Source: Porphyromonadaceae bacterium UBA7141 (GTDB lineage: Bacteria > Bacteroidota > Bacteroidia > Bacteroidales > Muribaculaceae). From it: a stretch of 18,307 nt of DNA. The notes beneath the pieces were generated by a model, which did not search any database, was not told the origin of the DNA, and was given only the letters and a program-made list of their open reading frames with translations. Positions 1-7,036 of the stretch are shown piece after piece. The position numbers and the translations under genes were made by a program. The stretch's first letter is position 1. Each line of letters opens with the position of its first letter. The stretch is from assembly GCA_002491945.1 (NCBI GenBank), contig DKWX01000032.1, positions 1-18,307 on the forward strand, in the 5' to 3' direction.

Positions 1-69
1 TTATCCCGAACTCGCGTTAATAAGACACGCCGGCAGAAGCATGATTTTTGTAAAATAATGCACGCCGCT

Positions 70-117
70 ACAAACAAAAGCAGAGGGCGCAGCCATATCG
101 TCGGCCACACCCTCTGC
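70..117 (-). terminator. Rho-independent terminator of glmS
   Basis: Read on the minus strand, an 8-bp perfect stem (80-87 with 110-117, GCAGAGGG/CCCTCTGC) is followed at once by a U-rich run (TTTTGTTTG, plus-strand positions 71-79). It lies 33 bases past the glmS stop codon, in the right orientation to end that transcript. Bases 1-69 contain no gene or signal that I can support. Confidence 0.85.
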
Positions 118-149
118 ATAAGAGTTTGTCAGCGAAAGAACCCGCAGGA

Positions 150-1994
150 TTACTCCACCGTCACAGATTTGGCAAGATTGCGCGGCATATCCACGTCTTT
201 CCCCTTATTGATTGCGATGTAATAGGAAAGCAACTGCATCGGTATTGAAGTAATGATGGGAGTGAGACACTCCGGCACCACAGGCACTTCCAGCACATGG
301 TCAGCAATCTTACTGATTTCCGTATCACCCTTCGACACAATGGCAATGATACTGCCGCCACGCGCCTTGACCTGCTGCACGTTGCTTACTATTTTGTCGT
401 ACAGATGATCGGCCGGCGCCACAATCACCGACGGCATGTCGGCGTCGATAAGAGCTATCGGTCCGTGCTTCATCTCCGCCGCCGGATATCCTTCGGCATG
501 TATATAACTTATTTCCTTAAGCTTCAGCGCGCCTTCAAGCGCAGTGGGGTAATTATACCCACGTCCGAGATAAAGGAAATTGCGTGCATAAGTGTAAATG
601 GCCGAAAGATGCCTGATTTTTTTGTCGAGCTTGAGCACTTCTTTCACCAGCGACGGCAGACGCAGAATCCAGCCGCCAAGTTCGGCCACCTGTTCATCAG
701 ACACAGTGCCGCGCAAATGCCCTACAGCCAGTGCGAGCAGTGTGAGCACAAGCACCTGCCCTGTAAACGCCTTGGTGGATGCCACGCCGATTTCAGGCCC
801 CACGTGAATATATGTGCCGCTGTGAGTCTCCCGCGGTATGGAGCTTCCCACTACGTTGGAGATGCCATATACGAAGGCCCCTTTCTGACGGGCAATCTGT
901 ATGGCGGCCAACGTGTCAGCAGTCTCGCCGCTCTGCGAAATCGCTATAACAATATCATCCGGACCTATCACAGGGTTATTGTATCTGAACTCACTCGCAT
1001 ACTCCACCTCGACGGGGAGATGGCAGAGTTCCTGAATAAGATATTTACCCAGCAGACCGGCATGCCATGATGTGCCGCAGGCCACGATTACGATTCGTTT
1101 GGCCGAACGGAATTTTTCCTCATTATCCATCACACCCGCCAGCACAATCCGGCGTCCATGCTCCACGACACGTCCGCGCAGACAGTCGAGCAGCGTGGCT
1201 GGCTGTTCGAATATCTCCTTGAGCATGAAATGAGGGTATCCGCCTTTTTCGAGCTGCGATATGGAGAGATTTAGCTCGGTGACGTCGACAGTAGTCTCCT
1301 CGTTCTTAAGATTGAGCAGACGCAATGGCTCGCCGCGCCGCATCACTGCGATTTCGTCATCCTTCACATATACGGCTTCTTTGGTATATTCCACGAATGG
1401 CGTGGCATCGGATGCGAGGAAGAATTCATCCTCCCCTATGCCGATTACGAGCGGGCTGCTCTTTCTGGCGGCCACCATCTCCTCCGGATGTCCTTTTTCA
1501 AGCACAGCGATGGCATAAGCGCCCTGCACCTGGCTGAGCGCCTCACGGACCGCCTCGATAAGCGAACAGCCGTTGGTCAGCTTGATATATTCGATTAATT
1601 GCACCAGCACTTCAGTATCGGTCTCCGTATGAAAGCTGACACCATGCTGCATCAGAGCATCCTTGAGCACTTTGTAATTCTCGATAGTGCCGTTATGCAC
1701 CAATGCGAGATTTCTATCCTCGCTGTAATGGGGATGGGCGTTGTTATCGGAAGGTTCGCCATGAGTAGCCCAGCGCGTGTGCGCTATACCCACAGAGGCA
1801 CGCAAATCCTTATCGCGGCAGAACGCCTCAAGGTTGCTCACCTTCCCCATTGCTTTATACACATTGAGCTTACCTTCAGGTGTCTCAAGCGCCACTCCGG
1901 CGCTGTCGTAACCACGGTACTCAAGCCGATGAAGGCCTTTGATAAGGATGTCGTATACATCCCGACCTCCAAGATAGCCTACTATTCCACACAT
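150..1994 (-). CDS. glmS: Glutamine--fructose-6-phosphate aminotransferase (isomerizing)
   Basis: Makes glucosamine-6-phosphate from fructose-6-phosphate and glutamine, the first committed step of the amino-sugar route to UDP-GlcNAc for peptidoglycan and LPS. It is cytosolic. The 614 residues match the usual family length. The N-terminal class II glutaminase domain (about 1-220) begins MCGIVGYLGG with the catalytic Cys2, and shows TRWATHG (73-79) and HNGTIEN (100-106). Two SIS sugar-isomerase domains follow, with CGTSWHAG and SQSGETADT in the first and a GRGYNYPTALEGALKLKE stretch in the second. The C-terminus PRNLAKSVTVE is typical of GlmS. Start is fixed because Cys must follow Met. It is monocistronic, with its own promoter (2122-2153) and terminator (70-117). 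No glmS ribozyme is recognisable in the roughly 120-base leader. Confidence 0.98.
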   Translation of the reverse strand: MCGIVGYLGGRDVYDILIKGLHRLEYRGYDSAGVALETPEGKLNVYKAMGKVSNLEAFCRDKDLRASVGIAHTRWATHGEPSDNNAHPHYSEDRNLALVHNGTIENYKVLKDALMQHGVSFHTETDTEVLVQLIEYIKLTNGCSLIEAVREALSQVQGAYAIAVLEKGHPEEMVAARKSSPLVIGIGEDEFFLASDATPFVEYTKEAVYVKDDEIAVMRRGEPLRLLNLKNEETTVDVTELNLSISQLEKGGYPHFMLKEIFEQPATLLDCLRGRVVEHGRRIVLAGVMDNEEKFRSAKRIVIVACGTSWHAGLLGKYLIQELCHLPVEVEYASEFRYNNPVIGPDDIVIAISQSGETADTLAAIQIARQKGAFVYGISNVVGSSIPRETHSGTYIHVGPEIGVASTKAFTGQVLVLTLLALAVGHLRGTVSDEQVAELGGWILRLPSLVKEVLKLDKKIRHLSAIYTYARNFLYLGRGYNYPTALEGALKLKEISYIHAEGYPAAEMKHGPIALIDADMPSVIVAPADHLYDKIVSNVQQVKARGGSIIAIVSKGDTEISKIADHVLEVPVVPECLTPIITSIPMQLLSYYIAINKGKDVDMPRNLAKSVTVE

Positions 1995-2121
1995 ATGTCT
2001 ATCAGAGAGTAATTTTTAGTATAACGCCAAAACAGCGGTGCATATTGAATCGCGAGAAATTTTTACGAAATCAAAACGCCTGATTTGGGCAGACTCCTTA
2101 GTGATACACAACAATCGTCTG

Positions 2122-2153
2122 CAAAGTTAATAAATCTTTGCCAACCCCACAAC
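2122..2153 (-). promoter_or_regulatory. glmS promoter, Bacteroidetes type
   Basis: On the minus strand a consensus -7 element TAACTTTG (2122-2129) lies 20 bases downstream of GTTG (2150-2153), a one-base variant of the -33 TTTG. The predicted start is near 2115, giving a leader of about 120 bases. The spacing and -7 match the known Bacteroidetes sigma-ABfr consensus. Confidence 0.7.
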
Positions 2154-2168
2154 TTTTGCTGCTTCAAT

Positions 2169-2185
2169 CCGTAATCGGATTACGG
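2169..2185. repeat. 17-base perfect inverted repeat upstream of glmS promoter
   Basis: CCGTAATC (2169-2176) and GATTACGG (2178-2185) are perfectly complementary around one central base. It lies just upstream of the glmS -33 element on the minus strand, where an operator could sit. With one central base it cannot form a normal RNA hairpin without opening inner pairs, so a dimeric protein site is more plausible than a terminator. No binding protein is known to me. Confidence 0.4.
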
Positions 2186-2238
2186 CTATAGAATTGGCCG
2201 ACCAGGGAGTCGCTTCGGAGAGGGAGGGATGAATGCGG

Positions 2239-2293
2239 CGAAGTCCGTTGCTTCTGCTATTGCAGCGTGCAACGGACTTCGTCAAGAGTTTTT
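2239..2293 (+). terminator. Strong hairpin with plus-sense T tract
   Basis: A 13-bp perfect stem (2239-2251 with 2269-2281) encloses a smaller stem CTGC/GCAG with a TATT loop (2254-2265). In plus sense it is followed by TCAAGAGTTTTTCT, resembling a factor-independent terminator, but no plus-strand gene lies upstream. In minus sense it lies downstream of the candidate ncRNA but has no U tract. It may be the 3' domain of that RNA or a boundary against antisense transcripts. Confidence 0.45.
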
Positions 2294-2300
2294 CTATTAT

Positions 2301-2743
2301 GACCGGATGGCGCGGAGAGTAGAACTCAGTCCGAGACTGGTAGTGTTTGCATGGCTTTCTACTATTAGATTTAAGGTTACTCGTTGTTACAGTTTCATGG
2401 TAGAATAGACTTAAGTTTTAATGCTGTCATCTCGGCGAGACAAGGTGGCCGTGGGCTTCGCGCTCTTGTGGGTCTCGCATCGCCGTATCTGTTTTTCGGC
2501 ATTAGGGATCAGGATTGGAATCCTTCTCAAGGTAGAGGTATAAAAAATTAGCTGACTTCCTTTACTTTCTTTCGGACCGTCGGTTCCTTTTCTTACCCTC
2601 CGCGCCATGGTCAGTGTTTCATGATGTCATTGCGGCAGTCGATATCTCTTTATCGTCTGTGGTCAACAGAAGTTGGTCTTTATTGTTGCGCAATCAGTGT
2701 CGGACTCTCACCCCGGCGAAGCGCTTATGCTTCGTTTCTGATT
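2301..2743 (-). ncRNA. Candidate long structured non-coding RNA, family unknown
   Basis: A consensus promoter (2750-2780) fires into this gene-free stretch on the minus strand. At the predicted start (about 2743) the RNA opens with a branched fold: AATCAG/CTGATT closes it (2738-2743 with 2692-2697) around CGAAGC/GCTTCG (2729-2734 with 2717-2722). Further stems include GTCTCGC/GCGAGAC (2472-2478 with 2435-2441). A 19-bp helix with a two-base bulge joins 2594-2612 to 2301-2321, enclosing about 270 bases. A 65-codon ORF (2608-2411) lies inside, but its ATG is buried in the long helix and its product resembles nothing I recognise. RNase P, tmRNA, 6S and SRP RNA landmarks were not found. The 3' end is uncertain; the hairpin at 2239-2281 could belong to it. 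Confidence 0.5.
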
Positions 2744-2749
2744 ACACTG

Positions 2750-2780
2750 CAAAGATAGCGAGGTTTCGCCGCACTGCAAA
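2750..2780 (-). promoter_or_regulatory. Promoter of candidate ncRNA
   Basis: Minus-strand -33 TTTG (2777-2780) and -7 TATCTTTG (2750-2757) are both consensus, 19 bases apart. Both are embedded in the same nonamer TTTGCAGTG, so the two boxes are also a direct repeat. The terminator at 2851-2888 isolates this unit from the lipoprotein gene upstream, and no convincing coding sequence follows. Confidence 0.75.
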
Positions 2781-2850
2781 ATTTTTTTTGAATAAAATGT
2801 ATACAGGTTTTATGCACTACCCCACTTTCATTTTACCACACTATAACCAT

Positions 2851-2888
2851 AAAAAAGCCAGAACCACAATTCAAATATTGCAATTCTG
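2851..2888 (-). terminator. Rho-independent terminator after the small lipoprotein gene
   Basis: On the minus strand a 12-bp stem with three wobble pairs (2877-2888 with 2859-2870, loop ATTTGA) is followed by GC and six U residues (plus-strand A run 2851-2856). It lies about 130 bases past the lipoprotein stop. The stretch 2889-3018 between them holds no gene that I can see. Confidence 0.75.
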
Positions 2889-3018
2889 ACAATATGCAAA
2901 ATCTAACAGGATTTACAGACAATTTTCCACTGCATCAGGAATAGCCGACATGTTGTGTAACATATTTTTCATCCCTCCAATTCCCTCCGTGAAGTATCAA
3001 GCCCATGCGGGGCAAAGG

Positions 3019-3525
3019 TCATATCCCGCTTTTTACCTTAAGTTCGTCGACAGCGCCGGCCACGACTCCAGTCGTATCGGATGCAGGAGTCTCAAGCTCC
3101 ACTCCGGCATTTGCCGGGTCGGTGATGACAATGGCCCAGTCGGGAGCGGAGAACCATTCATATCCGGCATACTTGTTGACCAATGCCACGTTGTCGGCGC
3201 CTATCTGCGCCTGCGGCGCGCGAGAGAGTGTCGATCTGAACAGGTCGAGATAGGTATTCTTGGTCTTCAGCTCATCGAGCTGCTGTTGTAGTTCGGCAGC
3301 CTTGGCATCGCCATAAGGAAGATTATTGATCTGGTCCTGCAGGGGCTGGGCCTTTTCGGCGAAATGCCCGAGATAATCGATTACGGTGGTGTATTCCGAT
3401 TGTGTCAGTGTATCGCCCGACTGAATCTTCCGGGCCACTTCGGCAGCCCTGTCCGAGCTGCCGCATGACGCGGCCATCACAAGCGCCACGACCGCCATGG
3501 CAATAATTCCCAATATATTTTTCAT
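3019..3525 (-). CDS. Small predicted lipoprotein, unknown function
   Basis: The 168-residue product starts with a lipoprotein signal peptide: MKN, a hydrophobic run, and lipobox AASC with the acylated Cys at residue 21. The mature part is helical and charged to about residue 100, with a glutamine-rich possible coiled coil (QPLQDQINNLPYGDAKAAELQQQLDEL region), then a more compact tail with EWFSAPDWAIVITD. I do not recognise a domain. It should be anchored in the inner or outer membrane facing the periplasm. The NYN gene ends 110 bases upstream on the same strand; I see no consensus promoter in that gap, so the two may be co-transcribed. A terminator follows at 2851-2888. Confidence 0.8.
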   Translation of the reverse strand: MKNILGIIAMAVVALVMAASCGSSDRAAEVARKIQSGDTLTQSEYTTVIDYLGHFAEKAQPLQDQINNLPYGDAKAAELQQQLDELKTKNTYLDLFRSTLSRAPQAQIGADNVALVNKYAGYEWFSAPDWAIVITDPANAGVELETPASDTTGVVAGAVDELKVKSGI

Positions 3526-3635
3526 TACTTATAGGTATTTTTAATTCCGGACGCGGCCGCCGTATGAGCGGAGGTCTGCCGGAGAGATTTTTATCATTGC
3601 GATGCGCTCAGTCTTTGATATCCGCAAGCCTCTGA

Positions 3636-4286
3636 TCAGAAATCGTCGCCAAGAGGCGAGACGGCAGATTCGCGAAGCCGATATAGCAGATGATTCTTTA
3701 ACGCCGGATCCTTATGCACGATGTGGCTGAGTTCCCAGTGATGCCCGGCCTCTTCTTTGAGCAGCGGAGATGTGGCATCGACGTCGGTCAGATTCCAGGT
3801 AAGCAGCACTGTCTTTATCTTCAATGCCTTCAGCTTGCGCACCAGCATCTCATGATCGGCATCCCCGGTGATGAGCACCACATAGTCAAACTTGCGGAAT
3901 GTGGCCAGTTCATAAGCCTCAAGGGCAAACCATACATCGACCCCTTTTTCTATCACCTGCACCTCTCCATTCTTCTCCACCTCGCGCAAATGTTTGTAGT
4001 GGAACACCACATCATTCTCAATCAGTGTATCCTCAAACTTGCGTTCGTTATAGAGCAGATGGCGGTCGTAGGCCTCTTTCACACGATAGCGCCCTCTGAA
4101 ATAATGTGCTTCCGTAATCTGACAGTCCGATGGATTGACGCCTTCCTCGTAAGCAAGGCGTCCGCATATAAAGTCAAACAAAGAGCGCACTCTGATTATG
4201 CTGCTCTCGATGGCCTTTAGCGCACGGTTGACTTTGGCATAATATCCGCCGTCTATAAAGACGCCGACCGACAGGTATCCTAACAT
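3636..4286 (-). CDS. NYN domain (LabA/DUF88-like) putative ribonuclease
   Basis: A PIN-like NYN fold spans most of the protein. Acidic residues expected to bind the metal are visible in VGVFIDGGYY near the N-terminus, in EKGVDVWFALEAY, and in VLITGDADHEML. This combination is typical of the LabA/DUF88 branch; such domains are thought to cleave RNA, although substrates are mostly unknown. It is probably cytoplasmic, since no signal peptide is present. I chose the ATG at 4286 (MLGYLSVGVFIDGG, 216 residues) because Bacteroidetes favour ATG and it sits close to the conserved first strand; a GTG at 4310 would add eight residues. The C-terminal 50 residues after the NYN core (HHWELSHIVHKDPALKNHLLYRL) are unassigned. 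The gap 4287-4524 holds no gene. Confidence 0.85.
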   Translation of the reverse strand: MLGYLSVGVFIDGGYYAKVNRALKAIESSIIRVRSLFDFICGRLAYEEGVNPSDCQITEAHYFRGRYRVKEAYDRHLLYNERKFEDTLIENDVVFHYKHLREVEKNGEVQVIEKGVDVWFALEAYELATFRKFDYVVLITGDADHEMLVRKLKALKIKTVLLTWNLTDVDATSPLLKEEAGHHWELSHIVHKDPALKNHLLYRLRESAVSPLGDDF

Positions 4287-4524
4287 CTTGCTGAACGTTT
4301 GTTTTCTCACTTTTTTTTGCGTGTGCGTGTGTCATTCGCCCCCTCACCGCCGTATGACCGACATGACGCCGGGGCGCCATTCACCTGCCGCGACAGATTC
4401 TCCACGACACCGACCGTACATACCTACGGCCTGCGACACAAAATATAAACCCCCGTACCCCCGAAATAGTTCGGAGGCAACGGAGGTTTGTATCTGTCGG
4501 CCTATACCGGGGCTATGCCCGGCG

Positions 4525-5979
4525 TCAGGAAAGTCTGCGCAGTATGTCGGTCAGGAATTCCCAGAACCGGGCAACACTCGGGATATTGGCACGCTCACTC
4601 GGAGAGTGGATATCCTTTAGTGTCGGGCCGAATGAGATCATGTCGAGTCCGGGCATCTTCTCAAGGAAGAGGCCACATTCGAGTCCGGCATGAAGCGCCT
4701 CTACACGTGGTTTGCCGCCGAAGAGGGCCTCGAAACTTTGCTCAGCCACTTTCAGCACCTTCGATTCCGGATTGGGTGCCCACCCTACGTAGGCATCCTC
4801 GAAGCGCACCTCTGCGCCTATCATGGTGAAAAGCGCCTTGACGCGGTCGGCGATTTCATCACGACGCGAATCTACCGATGAGCGCTGATGCACCGTCACT
4901 TCGATCACGTTGCCATCCTTCATCTTTACGGAGGCAAGATTGTCGGAGGTCTCTATAAGTCCCTCTACCGCACGCGACATCCCCTGAACGCCATTCGGAC
5001 AGGCGAAAAGAGCGGCTATAAGGCGGCGAGCCGTGGCGCTGTCGATCATAGTGGACGGCGCCGCAGCCGGAGTCGCCTCAAACACAAACGACGGTTCTTC
5101 AGCCAAAAGGAACTCAGCGTGGAGCATATCGCTGAATTCACGCACCTCTTTCTCGAAATCGGCGGCACACTCCTCCCTGACGCCGACCAGTGCCTTGCAC
5201 TCGCGCGGGATCGCGTTGGCGAGATTGCCGCCGTCGATTGAGGCCACTTCCATACGGCATTCCTGCTGCCACTCCCATATGAAGCGGGCAAGCTGCTGGT
5301 TGGCGTTGCCGCGTCCCAGACCGATTTCCATACCTGAGTGGCCTCCTTTAAAGTGGTCGAGATGAAGTTCGTACCATTTCAATCCACCATCGGCTGCCAC
5401 CGGTTCATAAGGGAGCCGACATACGGTGATTTTACCACCTGCACATCCTATCACGAGCTGTCCATGCTCTTCTGAATCAAGATTGAGCAGTATCTCGCCG
5501 CTCACGAATCCAGGCTGCAGCCCGTTGGCGCCGGTCAGACCCTGTTCCTCATCGACAGTGAAAAGAGCCTGTATCGGTCCATGCACCAGCGAATCATCGA
5601 TCAGCACCGCCATTGCCGCGGCACACCCCAGACCATTGTCGGCGCCGAGAGTTGTGCCGTCGGCCTTCACCCAGTCGCCATCTACAATTGTGGTGATCGG
5701 GTCGGTCAGGAAATCGTGCACCTTATCGCCACGCTTCTCGGCCACCATATCCTGATGTCCCTGCAGTATTATGCCGGGTGCTTTTTCATGGCCGGGGGTA
5801 GCCGGTTTGCTCATCATCACATTGCCCACTTCATCCACCTTGCAAGGGATATTGTGGCGGTCGGCCCAGCCTACAAGAAATTCCTTCATCTTGTCGAGAT
5901 GGAATGTGGGGCGTGGCACTTTTGTTATTTCATCGAAGCATTCCCATATCAGACGGGGCTGCAGATCTGTGATTTTCAT
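4525..5979 (-). CDS. pepD: Beta-Ala-His dipeptidase-type aminoacyl-histidine dipeptidase (M20, PepD), copy 1
   Basis: A cytosolic two-metal exopeptidase of the M20C/PepD family that hydrolyses Xaa-His and other dipeptides. The 484 residues match the family. Visible metal and catalytic positions are H75 and D77 (GHQDMV), D114 (LGADNGLG), E144-E145 (TVDEEQG), D168 (LNLDSEEHG) and H458 (IHSPSER), so it looks active. The start is the ATG at 5979 (MKITDLQPRLIWECFDEITKVPRP), which aligns with the start of the second copy at 8490; an in-frame TTG at 5988 lies further upstream and is unlikely. The 265-base gap upstream (5980-6244) holds no gene and no clean consensus promoter. The second copy sits just beyond the muramidase gene, so this is a local duplication. 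Confidence 0.95.
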   Translation of the reverse strand: MKITDLQPRLIWECFDEITKVPRPTFHLDKMKEFLVGWADRHNIPCKVDEVGNVMMSKPATPGHEKAPGIILQGHQDMVAEKRGDKVHDFLTDPITTIVDGDWVKADGTTLGADNGLGCAAAMAVLIDDSLVHGPIQALFTVDEEQGLTGANGLQPGFVSGEILLNLDSEEHGQLVIGCAGGKITVCRLPYEPVAADGGLKWYELHLDHFKGGHSGMEIGLGRGNANQQLARFIWEWQQECRMEVASIDGGNLANAIPRECKALVGVREECAADFEKEVREFSDMLHAEFLLAEEPSFVFEATPAAAPSTMIDSATARRLIAALFACPNGVQGMSRAVEGLIETSDNLASVKMKDGNVIEVTVHQRSSVDSRRDEIADRVKALFTMIGAEVRFEDAYVGWAPNPESKVLKVAEQSFEALFGGKPRVEALHAGLECGLFLEKMPGLDMISFGPTLKDIHSPSERANIPSVARFWEFLTDILRRLS

Positions 5980-6244
5980 TAGATTCAAGTATATTGTTAA
6001 ATTCGATAATCTGTGTAAGTGTTCTAATTTAATTTATACAATATGCGGGCTTATTTTTTAGTCAATTCCGGTGCGAAGTGAAGGATAATATAAACATATT
6101 CGACTGAATGACAAGCCGGGAACGGCAAAAAAGGAGCCGGGGATTGTATAAAAAAAGATTTCTCTTCAATTGCTATCGAAGTCGTCTGAATTCGAACATT
6201 TACTTATAATAGGTCAATAAAAGCCTGCCAACGGTGTATGAAGG

Positions 6245-7036
6245 TTATTCGACCGCGCCATCAAGCAGCTTAAGGCTGCGCCCGGTGATTCCCTCCGAGC
6301 GGCTGAAGCGGGAGCGGTTGCTCTCCTCTGCCTTGAATTTGGCATATGCCTTGGCCATCCGGGTGTGATAGCCCCGCCGGGCATAACTCGGGCCGTTGTA
6401 TTTGCGGGCGAATCCAGCCCAGTTAAGAGCACGCAGTTCGCTCACATAGCCGGTGTTGCGCAAGAAGGCCGCGAACAGTTCGAGTTGCTCCAGCTCCGAG
6501 TACGACATAAGCCTCACAAACTCATCGACCGACTCACACCCGCACACCTTATAATTGAACCCGCCGATCTGGAACATGCCCCAGAACGTGCCGAGATTGG
6601 CCGCACGGGCATTCGACTTGCGGGCATTTATAAGCTGAGTCCATTCTCTCAGGGCATATCCGGAAAGCCCCTTGGGCACCGTCTCTCCTTTTGCACCGCC
6701 GCCACCGGCTTTGGCGGCATACTTGCGGTACATCGTCCGGTCGAAATTTATTACCGGCACTCCCGGAGCCCAGAACCCCTTCATGGCGGCACCTGCCTCA
6801 ATTGAGACTACAGCCTTGATGGCAGCCACTTCCACCCCCAGTTCATCGGCCACATGCTCGAAATCCTCATCAGTCAGGCGGCGGTATCGCTCGGCTTCAG
6901 CCTCAGGGCCGCCTCCCACCGAATCCACCTGCACCTTAACCATGCCGTGCGGCCCGCTGCCGCGTGCGGCTCCGGAGCAGAGCGACAGCACTGCTCCCAG
7001 AGCCACAGTAGCTGAAAGGGGGGTCAGCCACCTCAT
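6245..7036 (-). CDS. Secreted N-acetylmuramidase-like protein (PF11860 / DUF3380 type)
   Basis: The 263-residue protein has a signal peptide (first 25 or so residues, ending near SGAARG) and a domain resembling the N-acetylmuramidase family found in phage endolysins. Matching stretches are LTDEDFEHVADELGVEVAAIKAVVSIEAG, VPVINFDR, LGTFWGMFQIGGFNYKVCGC, and LNWAGFARKYNGPSY. By family analogy E80 in SIEAG is the catalytic acid cleaving the MurNAc-GlcNAc bond of peptidoglycan. Its ATG overlaps the TGA of the upstream pepD copy as ATGA (7033-7036), so translation is probably coupled. There are no phage genes nearby, so this appears to be a housekeeping or domesticated enzyme acting in the periplasm. 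A weak hairpin plus T run lies in the gap downstream, and no strong terminator was found. Confidence 0.85.
   Translation of the reverse strand: MRWLTPLSATVALGAVLSLCSGAARGSGPHGMVKVQVDSVGGGPEAEAERYRRLTDEDFEHVADELGVEVAAIKAVVSIEAGAAMKGFWAPGVPVINFDRTMYRKYAAKAGGGGAKGETVPKGLSGYALREWTQLINARKSNARAANLGTFWGMFQIGGFNYKVCGCESVDEFVRLMSYSELEQLELFAAFLRNTGYVSELRALNWAGFARKYNGPSYARRGYHTRMAKAYAKFKAEESNRSRFSRSEGITGRSLKLLDGAVE

Noticed and set aside
297..1070. Long plus-strand ORF of 257 codons
   Set aside because: It is antisense to glmS, whose motifs and length are unambiguous.
1995..2115. glmS ribozyme in the glmS leader
   Set aside because: No ribozyme core or pseudoknot pattern is visible, and the class is known mainly from Gram-positive bacteria.
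2490..2580. SRP RNA-like string GGUCCGAAAG with GGAAGUCAGC nearby (minus strand)
   Set aside because: The tetraloop-like bases and spacing do not form the SRP domain IV helix, and the surrounding fold is far longer than a bacterial 4.5S RNA.
2411..2608. 65-codon minus-strand ORF (MARRVRKGTDG...) as a small protein gene
   Set aside because: Its ATG lies inside the 19-bp helix of the candidate RNA, it has no signal or domain I recognise, and its codon use is unlike its neighbours. I keep it only as a possible reading of the RNA locus.
4439..4447. Possible NYN promoter TATATTTTG on the minus strand
   Set aside because: The -7 is off by one base and there is no TTTG at the expected -33 distance.
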